NCBI GenBank assembly: GCA_963971225.1 | Contig: OZ020269.1 | Location: forward strand, 30,297,783 to 30,361,782 | Direction of reading: 5' to 3' | From: Melieria omissa | Lineage: Eukaryota > Arthropoda > Insecta > Diptera > Ulidiidae | Length of the DNA stretch: 64,000 nt | In this document: piece after piece, positions 48,708-60,475 of the stretch | How positions within the stretch are numbered: position 1 is the stretch's first letter | How the letters are laid out: every line of letters begins with the position of its first letter | Position numbers and translations under genes: made by a program | Notes under the pieces: generated by a model | Seen by the model: the letters and a program-made list of their open reading frames with translations, nothing else | Databases searched by the model: none | What the model was told of the DNA's origin: nothing

Positions 48708-49025
48708 CTAAAATAAATGCGTGCAACTTTTCGCAAAAACGGTAAAATATCTGCTGTCAAGTAAAATGTAGCTACTTTTCCCTACTATTAATGCCAGTAT
48801 TTCAAGAAAGGAACGTTGCATATTTGTAAAAGCGCAAAAAAGAGTCATTTCGATATGTACTTCTAAAATTACGGGCAATTTTTCTGTTGGTTTTTGGTGT
48901 AAAGGGTTAAACACCAAACGCAAAACCTCCATCATTTCGCAAAGTTTTTGTCCAGTTACTTTTTCTTGATTTTGAAAAAGTATACCAAATGTAGTGACCA
49001 TATCGACTAATTGTGCAGCTGGCAA
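48708..49025 (-). CDS. hypothetical protein ORF, 105 aa, divergent promoter
   Basis: Open frame from ATG at 49025 (MPAAQLVDMVTTFGILFQNQ) to a stop at 48708. Composition is that of a helical globular protein (QKLCEMMEVLRLVF, LPVILEVHIEMTLFC). Its start is 137 bp from that of the divergent nine-exon gene, implying a shared promoter. It may be complete or the first exon of a longer gene. Family not recognised. Confidence 0.5.
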   Translation of the reverse strand: MPAAQLVDMVTTFGILFQNQEKVTGQKLCEMMEVLRLVFNPLHQKPTEKLPVILEVHIEMTLFCAFTNMQRSFLEILALIVGKSSYILLDSRYFTVFAKSCTHLF

Positions 49026-49161
49026 TGCTGTTGACTGAACACAGCTCCACTAACAGCTGTTGGCAGTCAAATTCGGCGGGAATTAAAAACAAAACCAAAC
49101 CGTATTAATTTAAAATCATTTTCATTATAGTTTTTTGTAAATGTAAACATATGCAACAAAT

Positions 49162-50850
49162 ATGACGCTGGAAGTTAACGTCAACTTCAATCTAATCTAC
49201 GAAGTACGTTTTTCTGTTTGACATTTCAAAGGTACAAAATATTGCACTAACAAGTTTAGGTCATTGCAGAGAAATCGGCCTGCGAACATCTTGCAAATCG
49301 ACATGAGCTCAAAGTGTTGCTGCAGACTCTGAGCTCCTTAGAACGGGTATATTTTCTATAATTTCCATTCAAATTTGAAATAAATGTTCATGCCCATTTT
49401 AGGTGCTGGTGGCCAGACATTTCTGCAAGTCTACATGGAATATTGGAAGCTTACGTATTTTGAGTCTGCTCCAGGAGCTGGGCATACTCTCTGCCACTGA
49501 ATTCGTCTTAAGGTTGGAGCCGCAAGTATTCTACAATAATTTTTGTATGCATACTTATTAATAATTTCACTTTGAACCACAAAAATGTTTATGGCTTCTC
49601 TTGATTAAATAATATCTACGTTTTTCTATGCAGCCTTCAGGACACGGAGCAGCTGCAGCTTATATTAAATGATTTTTTGGAGGCTGAATTTGATTTGCTT
49701 AGAAACCTATTCAGCGCTGCACATTATGGTAAGCAATGCTGGTAAAGATATTCGCATATTATGTTTCACATATTTTGCAGACACCACCAACAGCATCAGG
49801 CTAAACACACTGCTGGACGAATGTCTACACCAATTGTTCTTAGACCTAATAGAAAATCCCGCATTGAGTTCTCTGGATTATTTGAAAATTGCAAACTCAA
49901 AACTGCCCAGTAAGGAGAAATACCTTTTCACAAGCTCGCCCTTCTTTTAATTGCAACATTCATGCAAATTTAGGTGACTTGCTGCTTAAAATCATGCAAA
50001 AACATATAAACATAGTATTGGAGCTGCATAGCAGTAGCGCACATGATACGTTCAAAAATTTCACTACTTGGATCAATGAAGGTGTAGACGATATAAAATT
50101 CTCAAAAGATTTATATGAAAAAGTATGATGCACTTTTAATTAATCAATTAATTGTACTAATTTTTAGTTTTTAGTTATTTCGTTACAACGAACAGGAGGC
50201 ACTTACGCATATATTTCGTCTCTCGACTGCGGAGCATTTTAAAGAATGGAAATTTTATTTAATTCTGCTGCAGACAATTGCCAGCAGTTGTAGCAACGAA
50301 AGTGGCGCATTTATAAGAAGTGAGTTCTATTGTCAAATTTCTACTTAAACTTCTTAATAACCGCAAGTTGTGCAAACTTTGGCAGAGTATTTCAAAACGC
50401 GCCTCAGCCAAATTGCTGCAATGCCTTGCAAAACTGCCATGTTGCATTTGCTGCTCTCAGCACGTGCAGCTACAGCGAAAACATTGGACATTGAAGCGAA
50501 TATTAGTGCATACTCTGAGTGGTATAAACAGCACATTAGCGATATGAAGTTTGTTTTAAAAACTGAAGAATTTCAAGCAGTATTAGCACTATTGGAGCAG
50601 TGCATACCCTACGAAATGGCCGACGATTATTTAGAGGTAAACGAAAAAAACTGAAGTTTTAAGAAGTTTTAATTCGATTTCTTATATATTACAGATACAT
50701 GCCACTATTTCTATATCACCACCCGTCTATTGCGGAAAATTGGTACAATCTTACCGATCCAAATGCAAAATGCGTTTAGCGGATCTGAAAGCATTGCACA
50801 ACAAACATTTGCGCACAATAGAAAGCATAACTATTGTGGATAGTGATTAA
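49162..50850 (+). CDS. nine-exon gene, helical protein of unknown function, 393 aa
   Basis: Exons: 49162-49203, 49260-49346, 49403-49512, 49634-49728, 49781-49909, 49974-50122, 50175-50319, 50368-50636, 50695-50850; phases stay consistent through all eight small introns (about 50-120 bp), which is strong evidence for a real gene. The predicted protein is nearly all alpha-helical with Leu-rich amphipathic repeats (LVARHFCKSTWN, LRILSLLQELG, EWKFYLILLQTIASS), suggesting a helical-repeat scaffold. No catalytic motif or membrane span seen; family not recognised. Convergent with Ccs, stops 86 bp apart. Confidence 0.8.
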
Positions 50851-50935
50851 GTATGTATTTAAATTACCCCAATCATTCTGTGCCCATAAAAAAATAACAT
50901 ATCCCACTTATGCCCACAACTACTATTCTAATAAT

Positions 50936-51856
50936 TTAAAGTTTCTGGGAGCGGTGTCCTCCCGCTATGGGTTTATATCGTTCGTCCCAGAGGGTCACAC
51001 CATCACAGGCGCAAATCTTTTTGAAATTTTGCAATATGCCGGCAGAACGCGCAATGATGCCGCACGCAATTCTGCAAATAGAAGAGCGAGTGACAAGAGT
51101 TTCAGTTAGAATTTATATATGTCACAACTGTGTATAAAACCCTTTTACCTTTGCCCAGAATTTCCATCAACTCGACTATTTTCATTGGATCCACGTCCCA
51201 AATCGTCCGCTCGCTCGGTGATGACTACTGCACGGCCAATTATTTCGCCCACCTCCAAAACGGGATCAATAAAGCGGAATGTGGCACGCCCACTGTTGTC
51301 TGCACGTATATTTCCCAAATCGCCGGCATGCCGAGCATTTGGTGGATCTTCGGGCGATCCATGCGGCGAGCCGCGCGGATTGTAGTGCTCACCCACGGAA
51401 GCGGTACCACTCGACACATCGCCCGACTCGTGCACATGCAAGCCGTGCAAACCCGGCGTCAGTCCGTCAACTATTCCATCCACGACAAGTCCAGCATTGT
51501 CCTGTGTCACTGCACTGAAGCGCACAACGCCCTGTACGGCAGTGTGGTCCACATCGCTGCCGGTATTGTTGATTATCGCCACCGCAGACTGTCCGCCGAA
51601 ACCGGTCAACACTGCGCGGCATCCAGTCTTCTCGATATTGTCGAGTAACTTGCACCATGGCTCGCGCGTCTCCACTATGACACGTCCTTGCTCCCTATCG
51701 AGTTGCACTTTGCCCATGCCCTGTAGTGCCTGCTGCACGTTCTCGGCGCATTTGTCGCCATGCATTTGCACCGCGAATTCCACCTGTGAAGCATCGGAAA
51801 TGCAATTGGCGCAATCGGCATGGTATCCTGCTGTAGCTCACCTTAGTTTCACTCAT
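50936..51856 (-). CDS. Ccs: copper chaperone for superoxide dismutase
   Basis: Three exons: 51842-51856 (MSETK), 51149-51783, 50936-51071 (phases 0, 2), 261 residues. Loads Cu and helps form the disulfide of Sod1. Domain 1 is the heavy-metal-associated fold (VEFAVQMHGDKCAENV) but has only the last Cys of the usual MxCxxC site. Domain 2 is SOD-like (GLHGLHVHESGD, GDLGNI, RAVVI). Domain 3 ends in IACGIIARSAGILQNFKKIC followed by ACDG, carrying the CxC motif needed for transfer. Tiny first exon chosen because it supplies the ATG in frame through a consensus GTGAGC donor. Confidence 0.93.
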
Positions 51857-51859
51857 GTT

Positions 51860-52520
51860 TTGGTTGCAGAAAGTTTGTTCTGACCAGATTGCTAGAAGCT
51901 TCCTAAAACGTAAATTCAGCCCACGACGTGACCGACGTCCAGTCCAACAACAGCTGGTTTTGACAGCCGAATGTTTTGTTTTAAAGGCGCTGCAAAGTTT
52001 CAAGGTCAATAGACAGCATTGCCAACAGCAATAAATACGTTGCCTTAATTATTTATCCCAGTGGTAAAATTTTGAGTTAAAAGTCCATGTGCTGCTCTGA
52101 GCCTTTGAAATAATAAGGTCAAACCTCTATAGTCTGGGATGGTCGGAGAGGGATTTGCTAATCATAACTTATCAATTTATTGTTTGAGGTAACATATACA
52201 GTTTTTTTGGGGAAATGTGTGGATTGTTTAAAGTTAACATGTGAAGAAAAAGAAGAAGAAAAACTGCCCACTGCTGTTTGGATTCGGCGTTGAACTGTAA
52301 TCCCCTCCCCTTTCACCATCCTCTCCAAGTGTGTGTCTTACAAAGGCAGCCACCAAAACCTAACCTAACGTTAACGCGTAATAAATGCAAACAATGTTTC
52401 ATGGTAATCGCGGCATAAAACAACTAGGGGATAATTCAAATTTGCAGTCCATCAAATTTTTGGTAATTGTCGTTTAAAATTGTTGTTTGTTTAAAATTGT
52501 TTAAAATTTTAGGTTACAGA
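51860..52520. other. Ccs upstream region and SINE family 2 fragment
   Basis: No gene. 52270-52372 is a 3' fragment of the SINE at 2549-2875 (GATTCGGCGTTGAACTG to AAAGGCAGCCACC). Confidence 0.5.
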
Positions 52521-52977
52521 AGGGGTGTGTGCGGCAAGCACTTCCACTCGGAGACCTTATTGGGTCCATTGTGAATCCCTTCATTTTTCAGAAAACTGCT
52601 GTCCTTCTATTATCAGTTGGGATCCCTGTAGATCCAGACGGAATAAAATGGATATAAAATGTTGTAGAGAAAAGTTCTGCTGGAACATTTTACACAACTC
52701 GCTCGCAATTCTTTTCTCTGGGTTTATCGGATTCTGAATTTTTGAATTCCTTATCGGATCCTGCATTTTACAGATACATCAAAATTATTTTGGTCTGGTA
52801 ATTTTGTTCTACAGAATTTAACTACGTTTGTGTGTGAGTGACATAAAAAAAATACAATTTTTTAATGCAAAGGAATTCATTTTTTTGGAAGCACACTGCA
52901 GAGATTGAGGGCGTGTTTCATTATTATTGTATATTTTGAATCTGAGTGACTTCCGCCCGTTTTTTTTTTGAGATATA

Positions 52978-54146
52978 CAGGCATGTGCTGCAAATCGCAC
53001 GATTTCAAATCGAAATCGGAATTTGAAATCGTACGAATTTTTGGGGGGTGTGCTACAAAACGGACGATTTGACTTCAATTCGAAATAAAATTCAAGCTGA
53101 TTTTTTTGTTGACGTCTATACAATGTTTTTTGAAACGTTAACAAAAAATTGAATATCTTGCATGATGATTGGAATTTTTGTGGCTGTCTTGGCATGGAAC
53201 TTGCCGAAAGACACACTTAGGCCACGGAATAGGCCCGTTGTGATACCACAAGTTTAGGGTCTGTCTTACTGCAAGTCAAGAAGACTATTCAAGCCATTTT
53301 TTGTGGTGTTGAAATACGGGAGGGTGGTGCCACGTCTGGAAAGCTGATGTGGTTGAGACCGTCTGAATAGAAACCGTGTCTTGTTCCCACTCCGGTCTAT
53401 GAGGTATGAGGGTTGAGAATTTAGAGTCGAACAGATATGATGGTAGCGAGTAATATATGTTGTCAGGAAAGTCAGGTGAACAGCCTAGGATTCGGTAGTA
53501 ACCGAAATCAGTACATGTCCATCTTTTGATGGTATATAGTCTCACTGCAGAGAGGATTGCAGCTTGTTTACCGAAGAGGTCAACAGGAAGAAAGTGGAGC
53601 AGGGCGTAGAGCCCTCTGGATGGTGTTGATCGAATGCTCAAGTTATTATGAACGCCGCCGACCTTTGGACTGAGTCCAGAAGTTTCTGGTTAACCATCTT
53701 ATCCAGGGCAATCCACCATACTACTGCTCCTTAGAAAAGAATTGGCCTAATCACGGAGATGTAAATCGAGTACATGATACGTGGTTGGATACTTCATTTC
53801 TTACAGCTCCTCTTTTGCAAGAGTACAGTGCAACAGTGATGGAGTTGTAACCCTATTGGTTAACAGGTTGTGACCTGTGCCCACTATCGGCTTGCATAAT
53901 TTCATTTTGGTCAGTGAGCCAGTACTCCCTCAACTTTTTCACGTTCAAAATTTCTTTATAAGTTGAAACGCAAATAGAATACCAGCCGTTTTCTAATCGC
54001 AACGAAAACGGAATTTCGGTTTTCTGGCACATATCATTTCAAACGATTTCGTTTTCGAAAATTGACGAAATCAAAACGAAATTGAGCACACTACATCACG
54101 TTTTCGCTCCGAATTTGAAACGAAAACGATTTGTAGCACATGCCTG
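52978..54146. mobile_element. DNA element with CAGGCATGTGC inverted ends
   Basis: Inverted tips CAGGCATGTGCTGCAAATCG (52978) and, reversed at 54146, CAGGCATGTGCTACAAATCG: 19 of 20 identical. The inner flanks are rich in GAAATCG/CGATTTC. A retrotransposon fragment occupies the middle. Superfamily unassigned; target duplication not clear. Confidence 0.7.
53285..53905 (-). mobile_element. non-LTR retrotransposon fragment (end of RT, start of RNase H linker)
   Basis: The reverse strand, with several stops, reads RPILF, GAVVWW, QKLLDSVQRSAAFIIT and then RSTPSRGLYALLHFLPVDLF and GKQAAILSAVRLY, the conserved region after the reverse transcriptase in R1/jockey-type ORF2. It lies within the CAGGCATG element. 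Confidence 0.7.
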
Positions 54147-54601
54147 ATAAACTGAAATGGCACATGCTATGTTTTCGCTGACATTTTTCTAATTCCGTTG
54201 GGTAAAGCAAACCAAAATATTTTAATTTTAATCGTAAATATTTTACGTACATTTGTGTATAACTATTGATGCGTATACATTTTTCTAAACGTATGTTCGT
54301 ATGAATATATTTCATTTATATTTCGTAATAACAACTTAAGCTAGAATTTTATTTAGAAATATTTACAAATACAAATCACCTAAGCTCAGGATTTACACAG
54401 TTGCGGTCGTCGAAATAAATATAATCCGAAACTATACACTTTTATACAAAATTTCCTATAAAATAGACAAACTTAATGGAAGATAAAGTTCGGTCAAGTG
54501 CTTAAGGACTACTTAGAGAAAATAAAGCGGAAGGTCACTAGCACGAGTTTTGCGCAGGAAATATCGAAAACGTGCGCTACGCTACGCTACACAGCGGCGT
54601 A

Positions 54602-55083
54602 TCACACACTGGTATTGGACACCACATTGTCGATGGTCAAGGCGACTGTCGAATTGGAGGCGGCTGCGCGCGAAGTGGACGGCGGCGGAGAATCGTCTGC
54701 TGCACTGGCGGGCGGTGGCACTGCTGCTGCTGTCACTGGGACTACGGCTACGGCTGGGCGAGGAGCGGGCGTTGTCGTTGCGCTGGTAATGGCATTCGGA
54801 TCAACCTCCGAATAGGGCGGAACTATTAGCATTGTGTCGGTGGTGGCGATCGATGCATTCGATGCGCCGATCACTGTGCTGGGCGGCATTGGGGACAGAT
54901 TGCCGGCGCTCAGGCCCATCACCTCTTCGTACGAAGGCAAATCCTTGTCGTCCTTCTCGAGTTGGGCGCGTATGCGTGCCGCATCATCGCCATTGGTCTC
55001 AACGTAAAAGAAGTCGGTGCAGCGATGCGGTCCGGTACTGTTTTGCGTGTCGTCGGCAATGGTGAAAATGTTGCCTTGGCGAT
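54602..55083 (-). CDS. shared PY-motif tail exon of the right-hand membrane gene
   Basis: Terminal exon of 160 codons after acceptor TTTTTTCCAG, phase 1, starting Arg-Gln-Gly-Asn. DKDLPSYEEVMG carries an LPxY motif as in Ndfip and Commissureless adaptors of Nedd4 ligases; LIVPPYSEVD is a second PY-like site. In both the Tyr also begins a YxxV sorting-type signal. The C-terminal half is Ala/Pro/Ser/Thr-rich and probably disordered. Unit donors upstream end in G or A, giving Asp or Asn at the junction. Aligns with the middle gene's tail only in the RQ start, PY motif and Thr-rich end. The long plus-strand frame over it is antisense. Confidence 0.75.
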
Positions 55084-55099
55084 CTGGAAAAAAATGCAA

Positions 55100-55790
55100 A
55101 GAAAATGTGAAATTTAATGCAAATGTTTCAGGTCTCTATGCAACAAAGCTGGAATGGAAGTTTAAGTGTAAGCAGTTAAATTAAATTAAATTAATTGTTA
55201 ATGTAAATTAATTGATTGATTGAGCAGTAAACCTAGAAACCGCTTTTGTAGAGAATCAGTTGGTTTACGCCGAACCTGCTAAATGAAAGACAAATATGCG
55301 CAAAATATTGGAAAACTCTTTCACTCAGAAGGCAGTTGTTGTTAATCTAATGTTGGTGGCAATAACTCTTGATGTTTTGCCGCTATCTTCTGATAAGCAA
55401 AATCAGCGACTTGATTAGCCAAATGAGCACAATTCAGTTTAATATAGAATTGGCAGGATTGCTTATGGCGATAATGTGTTTATTATATAAATTTAATTAG
55501 TTTGTCTGTCACATGTTTGTAAACTTTCCCTTATATACAAAAAGTAGCCATCGTCATGTGGACGGATCAACTGACGGTTAGTCATATATGAAAAAGTGGG
55601 GTTATTTATAAAGTTTTAATATCTTCAATTTTATTTGGCTCCCACCGGGCGTATGAGTAACATTTGGAGTGAACATTGAAGTAGAACGTCAAGAGGAACG
55701 TAAAATGGGACAAGAAACTGTTAGAATTTGAAGTAATGAATGTTGGAGACAACTTTTCGGTTTTTTTTTTAGCGGAGATTGAGGAATGCA
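55100..55790. other. intron of the right-hand membrane gene, no other gene seen
   Basis: AT-rich with TTAAATTAAATTAATT runs near 55174. No exon recognised besides O at its right edge. Confidence 0.5.
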
Positions 55791-55795
55791 CGTAC

Positions 55796-55985
55796 TGTCG
55801 ATTGATTGCGGCCTTCCGGCACACGCCGCATCTCTGCAATGCCGAGTTCGATGCCGTACACACTGACCGCGTTGCGGACATAACTTGCCCAAAGTTTTGT
55901 TTTGCACATGCACACAAAAGCAAACGATCGGCATTATCACAAAGAGAAAGAAAAAACACGGCACAAAAACCGCCATAAACCCCAT
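55796..55985 (-). CDS. alternative first exon O of the right-hand membrane gene
   Basis: ATG at 55985, 63 codons: immediate span (MGFMAVFVPCFFFLFVIMP), then VCFCVHVQNK and a Cys/Arg-rich segment (CPQRGQCVRHRTRHCRDAAC). Donor GTACGT after GAC A, phase 1. The segment FVIMPIVCF aligns with IMMPMVYF of unit Q. Direct splicing to the 55083 acceptor (intron about 710 bp) gives roughly 224 residues. Confidence 0.68.
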
Positions 55986-56263
55986 TGTCCACTTCGAAAT
56001 TGGATACACTCGACAGTCACTGTGCCCGGATGGCGCAATTCACGTTGGCATTACTGCAATCGTAGTGTAGGCGACGCGTAGAGTACTCTGCTCTCAACAC
56101 TATGCGAAGTGTCTGCAACGATATATCCGCGTTTCACAAACAACACGCAACTGATGAACACATTACCGAGCGTTTTGTGTTCTTTTCTTTTCCTTTATCT
56201 CACACGCTGGCGGCTTGAATTTAGTTGTACATTTTGTTTTTCTGTGTCCCATCGATATTTCGT

Positions 56264-56272
56264 CGATAAGAT
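56264..56272 (+). promoter_or_regulatory. GATA-type site upstream of exon O
   Basis: CGATAAGAT 280 bp upstream of the O start codon. Confidence 0.45.
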
Positions 56273-56833
56273 TAAATGTTTGTGGCATTTGGGGCTCTAG
56301 TCACTTTTGTCAAGCTTAGTTTTGACTATGATATTTCACCGCCGCCCACCGTCTGTATTCAATAATAATAGAATAGTGGTTTGGCCCACAAGGAAGTGCG
56401 AGCGTTTCTGGACCTTGTTGTTGGAGATTGTTGTATGATGCCAGGTCCAAGTCAAACAGTTCACTTGTGACGTATCCGACGACACTTCTGACCAACACTG
56501 TAGTTGTGTTGGCATTGTGGGGCGTTATCGTTATCTCGTTACGAGTTTACCGTTCAATGTCGAGGCTCTTCCTCGTATTTGTGACCAGCACTCAATTTCG
56601 TTGGCCACATTTGGCTTTATCTGCTGCCCAATTATGTTTCGATTTGGCTTTGCTTTGATTTCTGCCGTTTCATAAAATTCACGGCAAATTTATTAAATAT
56701 GATCTGTTGAACAAAATGGAGTGCACAAAGCTTTGTTATTACTAGAAACGCACAGCTGGCCTCACACGATAACGCTAACGAAATGCGAATATCGCATCAG
56801 TAGGTGAATTCAATATCGGGGCACAATATTTAC

Positions 56834-56993
56834 CACACTGTCGTCCAGCGGCCGCACGATTGCATGCATTGCGCCGTCCGCGCGAACGCTCCATGTAGAC
56901 CCAAACGCTGATGCGCAGACAGAAACTGATCACTGCGCAAATGAAGAAAAATAGGAAGCAGGCAGCAAAATACACCAAAAACACCCCGGCCAT
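56834..56993 (-). CDS. alternative first exon P of the right-hand membrane gene
   Basis: ATG at 56993, 53 codons: MAGVFLVYFAACFLFFFICA span, then FCLRISVWVYMERSRGRRNA and GRQC. Donor GTAAAT after TGT G, phase 1. FCLRISVWVY aligns with FCLRVLLWIY of exon R and with the Q junction ALR/FVLWLF. Confidence 0.68.
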
Positions 56994-57262
56994 ATCGCAA
57001 CTTTGCGCCGCTGCTGGTCTGAAGCTGGATTTAACTTATGGCACTGGACGGCTGTAGGACTTGTGAGACCTCTTGAAACCCCTTGAAAATGGCAAGAAAT
57101 TCGACCATCTTCCAATGCACTCCAACTGGCACAGATCGCTCTTTATGGCCAAAACCAGCGATTGGCATGTCGCACAAGGTGATGGCTAACCGCTGAATTG
57201 AGTGAAGTGTGCAATTTTCGAGCGCTCTCGTTGCCGTCAACTCTTATCTGTTGGCCATTGTG

Positions 57263-57271
57263 CGATAAGAT
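57263..57271 (+). promoter_or_regulatory. GATA-type site upstream of exon P
   Basis: CGATAAGAT 272 bp upstream of the P start; a second TTATC lies at about 57244. Confidence 0.45.
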
Positions 57272-57564
57272 TGTTGTGAACGCTGAACATCGATGAATGA
57301 TGACTTTAATTTTTACGAGAGAGGGCATCGAGAAATATTGGCTGTTGCCATAAAACAGCATGAATTGATGTTATTGGCGAGTACACACTTTTGTAAATAC
57401 AAACGTGTTAAATTGAAGCACAGTACAAGTCGACAAAGTGTCGCCGATAAATGGTTAATAGAGAGCTCTAATTTTTATGGTTGAACTAAATTTCATATAG
57501 CGAATTTTATTCGACAAAATTCTTTGAATTGAGGACAGAATATCGGATACTATCTACATAAAAA

Positions 57565-57728
57565 CTGAAATAGACCTGATAGTGAATTAGTCTATGCGAC
57601 TTGATAGTCAGTTCAGTCTATCAGACCCTGATAGTGAATTAGTCTAAGAGAGAGAGCTGACAGTCAATTCAGTCTATCAGACCTGACAGCCAATTCAGTC
57701 TATCACACCTGATAGTGAATTTAGTATA
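57565..57728. repeat. short degenerate tandem repeat
   Basis: Five to six copies of a 25-35-bp unit around CTGATAGTGAATTAGTCTAT, alternating with GACAGTCAATTCAGTCTAT. Lies in the long presumed intron between exons P and Q. No coding capacity. Confidence 0.65.
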
Positions 57729-58012
57729 TTCCCAACAAACAATTTCTCGATATAAATTTAAATAAATATAAAAATTTTTATCGACAAATTCTCGAAATAA
57801 TCTCGATAATGCTTGAAGAATTTGAATATTTTCAAGTCTAATGAATAATTTTTTTGTTAAACGAAAATTTGAATGTGCGCGCATTTAAAACGAGTTTACG
57901 TGTACTTACAATAGTTATTTGTTTTGAATAATGGGCTGGCCATGCAACAGTACTGTAAAACATTCGTTTTATTTAAATTTTCAGAAAGAAAATATGTTTT
58001 CGTAATAGTATC

Positions 58013-58194
58013 CAAAATGCTATTGAAAACAAGAAAAATTACGCTATCGAAATGATATCGAATTTTTCAAAATTTTCGATATCGTTACGATGCCTCGGAT
58101 AAGATAATTTCAGTATCGCAACGATGTCGAGATTTTAGAAATTCTCGATATCGTTCCGATAGTGTAATTTTTCTCGTTCTCGATAGCATTTTTG
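58013..58194. mobile_element. MITE or palindrome with about 45-bp inverted arms
   Basis: Arms AAAATGCTATTGAAAACAAG and, reversed, AAAATGCTATCGAGAACGAG, both continuing AAAAATTACRCTATCG. Interior repeats TCGATATCG. About 180 bp, non-coding; no clear target duplication. Confidence 0.55.
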
Positions 58195-58199
58195 TTACT

Positions 58200-60470
58200 T
58201 TAGCAATACTCGAAAACGAGAAAAGTTCTCGTTTTAACGGTACCATTTATATATCGTTTCGATATCGTTTGGTTTGCTGGATTTGGTTTGTTTCAGTTTA
58301 TGTAAAGGAGCCGATATTTTGTCTTAAATTGCAAGCAACCATTCTCTTATTTGTTGGAAACCCTTGTTTGTTTGACATTCTTCACCAGTGTTGCCAGATT
58401 AGGAGAATTAATCCTAGATTTAGAAGATTCTAAAGGCCTATCAGGCGAATTTTCAGGAGGAAGAATTGTTTAGGAGACTTTTGATCGTGATACACCTGAT
58501 ATCATTAGTGGCACTGAAGCCTTAATTATTGAAAGCTAAAGTGTCTAATTTAGATTATTTAATTATTTTGCTTTATAAAGTTTGATATTTGCAATGAATA
58601 AAGGAAGTTTTTAAAAGCGAATTTCATACTGTTTTTTTGTGTTAAGTTGTTGTTAGGCTACAATAAAAAAACCAATTATATTTTTATTCTTCATGAGAAG
58701 TAACTCCTTAGTTCAAAGTGACAGAAATTAATCAAAGAAAGGAGATTTTTTACATTTTTAGAAGGAAATTGCAGCATTTTTTCAAGACTTAGGAAAAAGT
58801 CATTTTAACCCTGTATTTCATTGTGGTATAATTTAGAAACGATTAAATTTTTGTTTAGGGCTTTCGACCCTTTTAGACACTTTAGAGCCCTTTGGACACC
58901 TCAAAAATTTTGAATGAGCCCCAAAAATTTTTGCAAACTCAAAGAACGATTAATATTTTTTATCTAAATATATGTCAATATATATCTCAAATATATCATT
59001 TATATCTCCCTTGACGACAAAAATTAAAATTCGTGTTTTTATTCATGTTGCTGTTTTTTGTCTCAAAAGGATTAAACATTTGTTTGTATTTGTAAGCAAT
59101 ATTTTCCTTTTGCAGTGCAGTAATTAACCAACTGATACATAATATAACTTTATGCTGTTTTTAACAAGAATTCCCTAAAATTTTTGTTATTTATTTGTTT
59201 TATTTTGTTTGATTTTTTCATTTGTTTTGTTTTTATGGGACTTATCTTTTGACCCATGCAAGTTAAATGATAATACAGACGTTTTTTTATAATTGTTATG
59301 TACGGTATTCTTGAATGCTTTGAAAAAATTATCTGAACTTTTCGTATACTGTGCCTAAACAAATATTAAAATATTTATACAAGATTTGTTTAGCGAGACT
59401 GCAAAGACTTCTGTGTATTGTTTGTTTGTTTTGCCGAATAACGCAAAACGCAAATGTGTATTGTAAAATCGTTGATAACCCATTTTTAACAATGATTAAA
59501 TTTTCAACAAAACGTTGAGTAGAGTTTCCAAGTTTTACTCTGATTCAAGATTTCAGCACAAATTCAAAAAAAAGCCAGTGTATTTATTATATTATGTGTA
59601 GAAAACCAGCACAACGACTGCTGTTGTGTTACAGCGCGGACATTTGGTAATTGTTAACTCAGGTCTGGTAGAGGGCATAGCCCCTGGAAATTAAGAATTC
59701 TTGGTTTTTGACTAAAGCCACATTTCCACTTGTCCTTCACTTCACAATTTATAAGTGTCGTCAAGACCCAAAATAGTCCAGTTTTGACTTTAAAGTATAA
59801 TTGGAACGATAACTGAATTCAGTATCTGTATTGATTGCTATAAAGTCGTTTCTGTAATCGTAAACGTAACGAGAACGTACGATGGAATATGGACCGATTC
59901 GACAAAATGTTTGTTGGGCATATTTTTCAAATTAATTGGGAGTGGGATTGAGAGTATACCAAAGGAAAATATGCTTTCTTTTTCGAATTAAGTGTCACAC
60001 TTTGACTCAGTGACGCACGAAGGAAGGTTTTGGGGTTTAACCCTCCAAGTTTCTGTTTATTACAAAAATTGAGGATGGCAAATGTAGAAAAAAGGGTATT
60101 AGGCTTAAAAGTTTTATACAGAACACCCAAATGAAATCCTATGAAAGCCGCTGGTTTGGCCCAGTTGCTATTTTAACAATTTACATTTTTACATTATACT
60201 TTTGATGTTCAAGTTTTTGAAACCTACACAAAAAAAGGCCCTAAAACTAAAGTATTCTCTATACTAATTAGAGATCGCATAACGTAAAACAGAAATAATT
60301 TCAAAGAATGATCTTAAAAATGTGTGTTTTTTCCTTTTATTTGTCCTTTTTTAAGTTTTTAGCACATCTCCTGAACGAATCTTTTGATAAAAGTTTATTT
60401 TTTGAACCATTGTCTTCCCAAAATAATTTTTTATGTGCTAACCCTAAATATGAGGCCAACTGAAGCTCTA
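58200..60470. other. no gene seen
   Basis: AT-rich non-coding sequence in the presumed intron between units P and Q; open frames are short and of low complexity. Confidence 0.45.
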
Positions 60471-60475
60471 ATCAT

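Noticed and set aside
51130..51883. Long plus-strand frames
   Set aside because: Antisense to the Ccs coding exons.
54498..54829. Plus-strand Ala/Thr/Gly-rich open frames
   Set aside because: Antisense to the tail exon 54602-55083, which has an acceptor, a matching phase and PY motifs.
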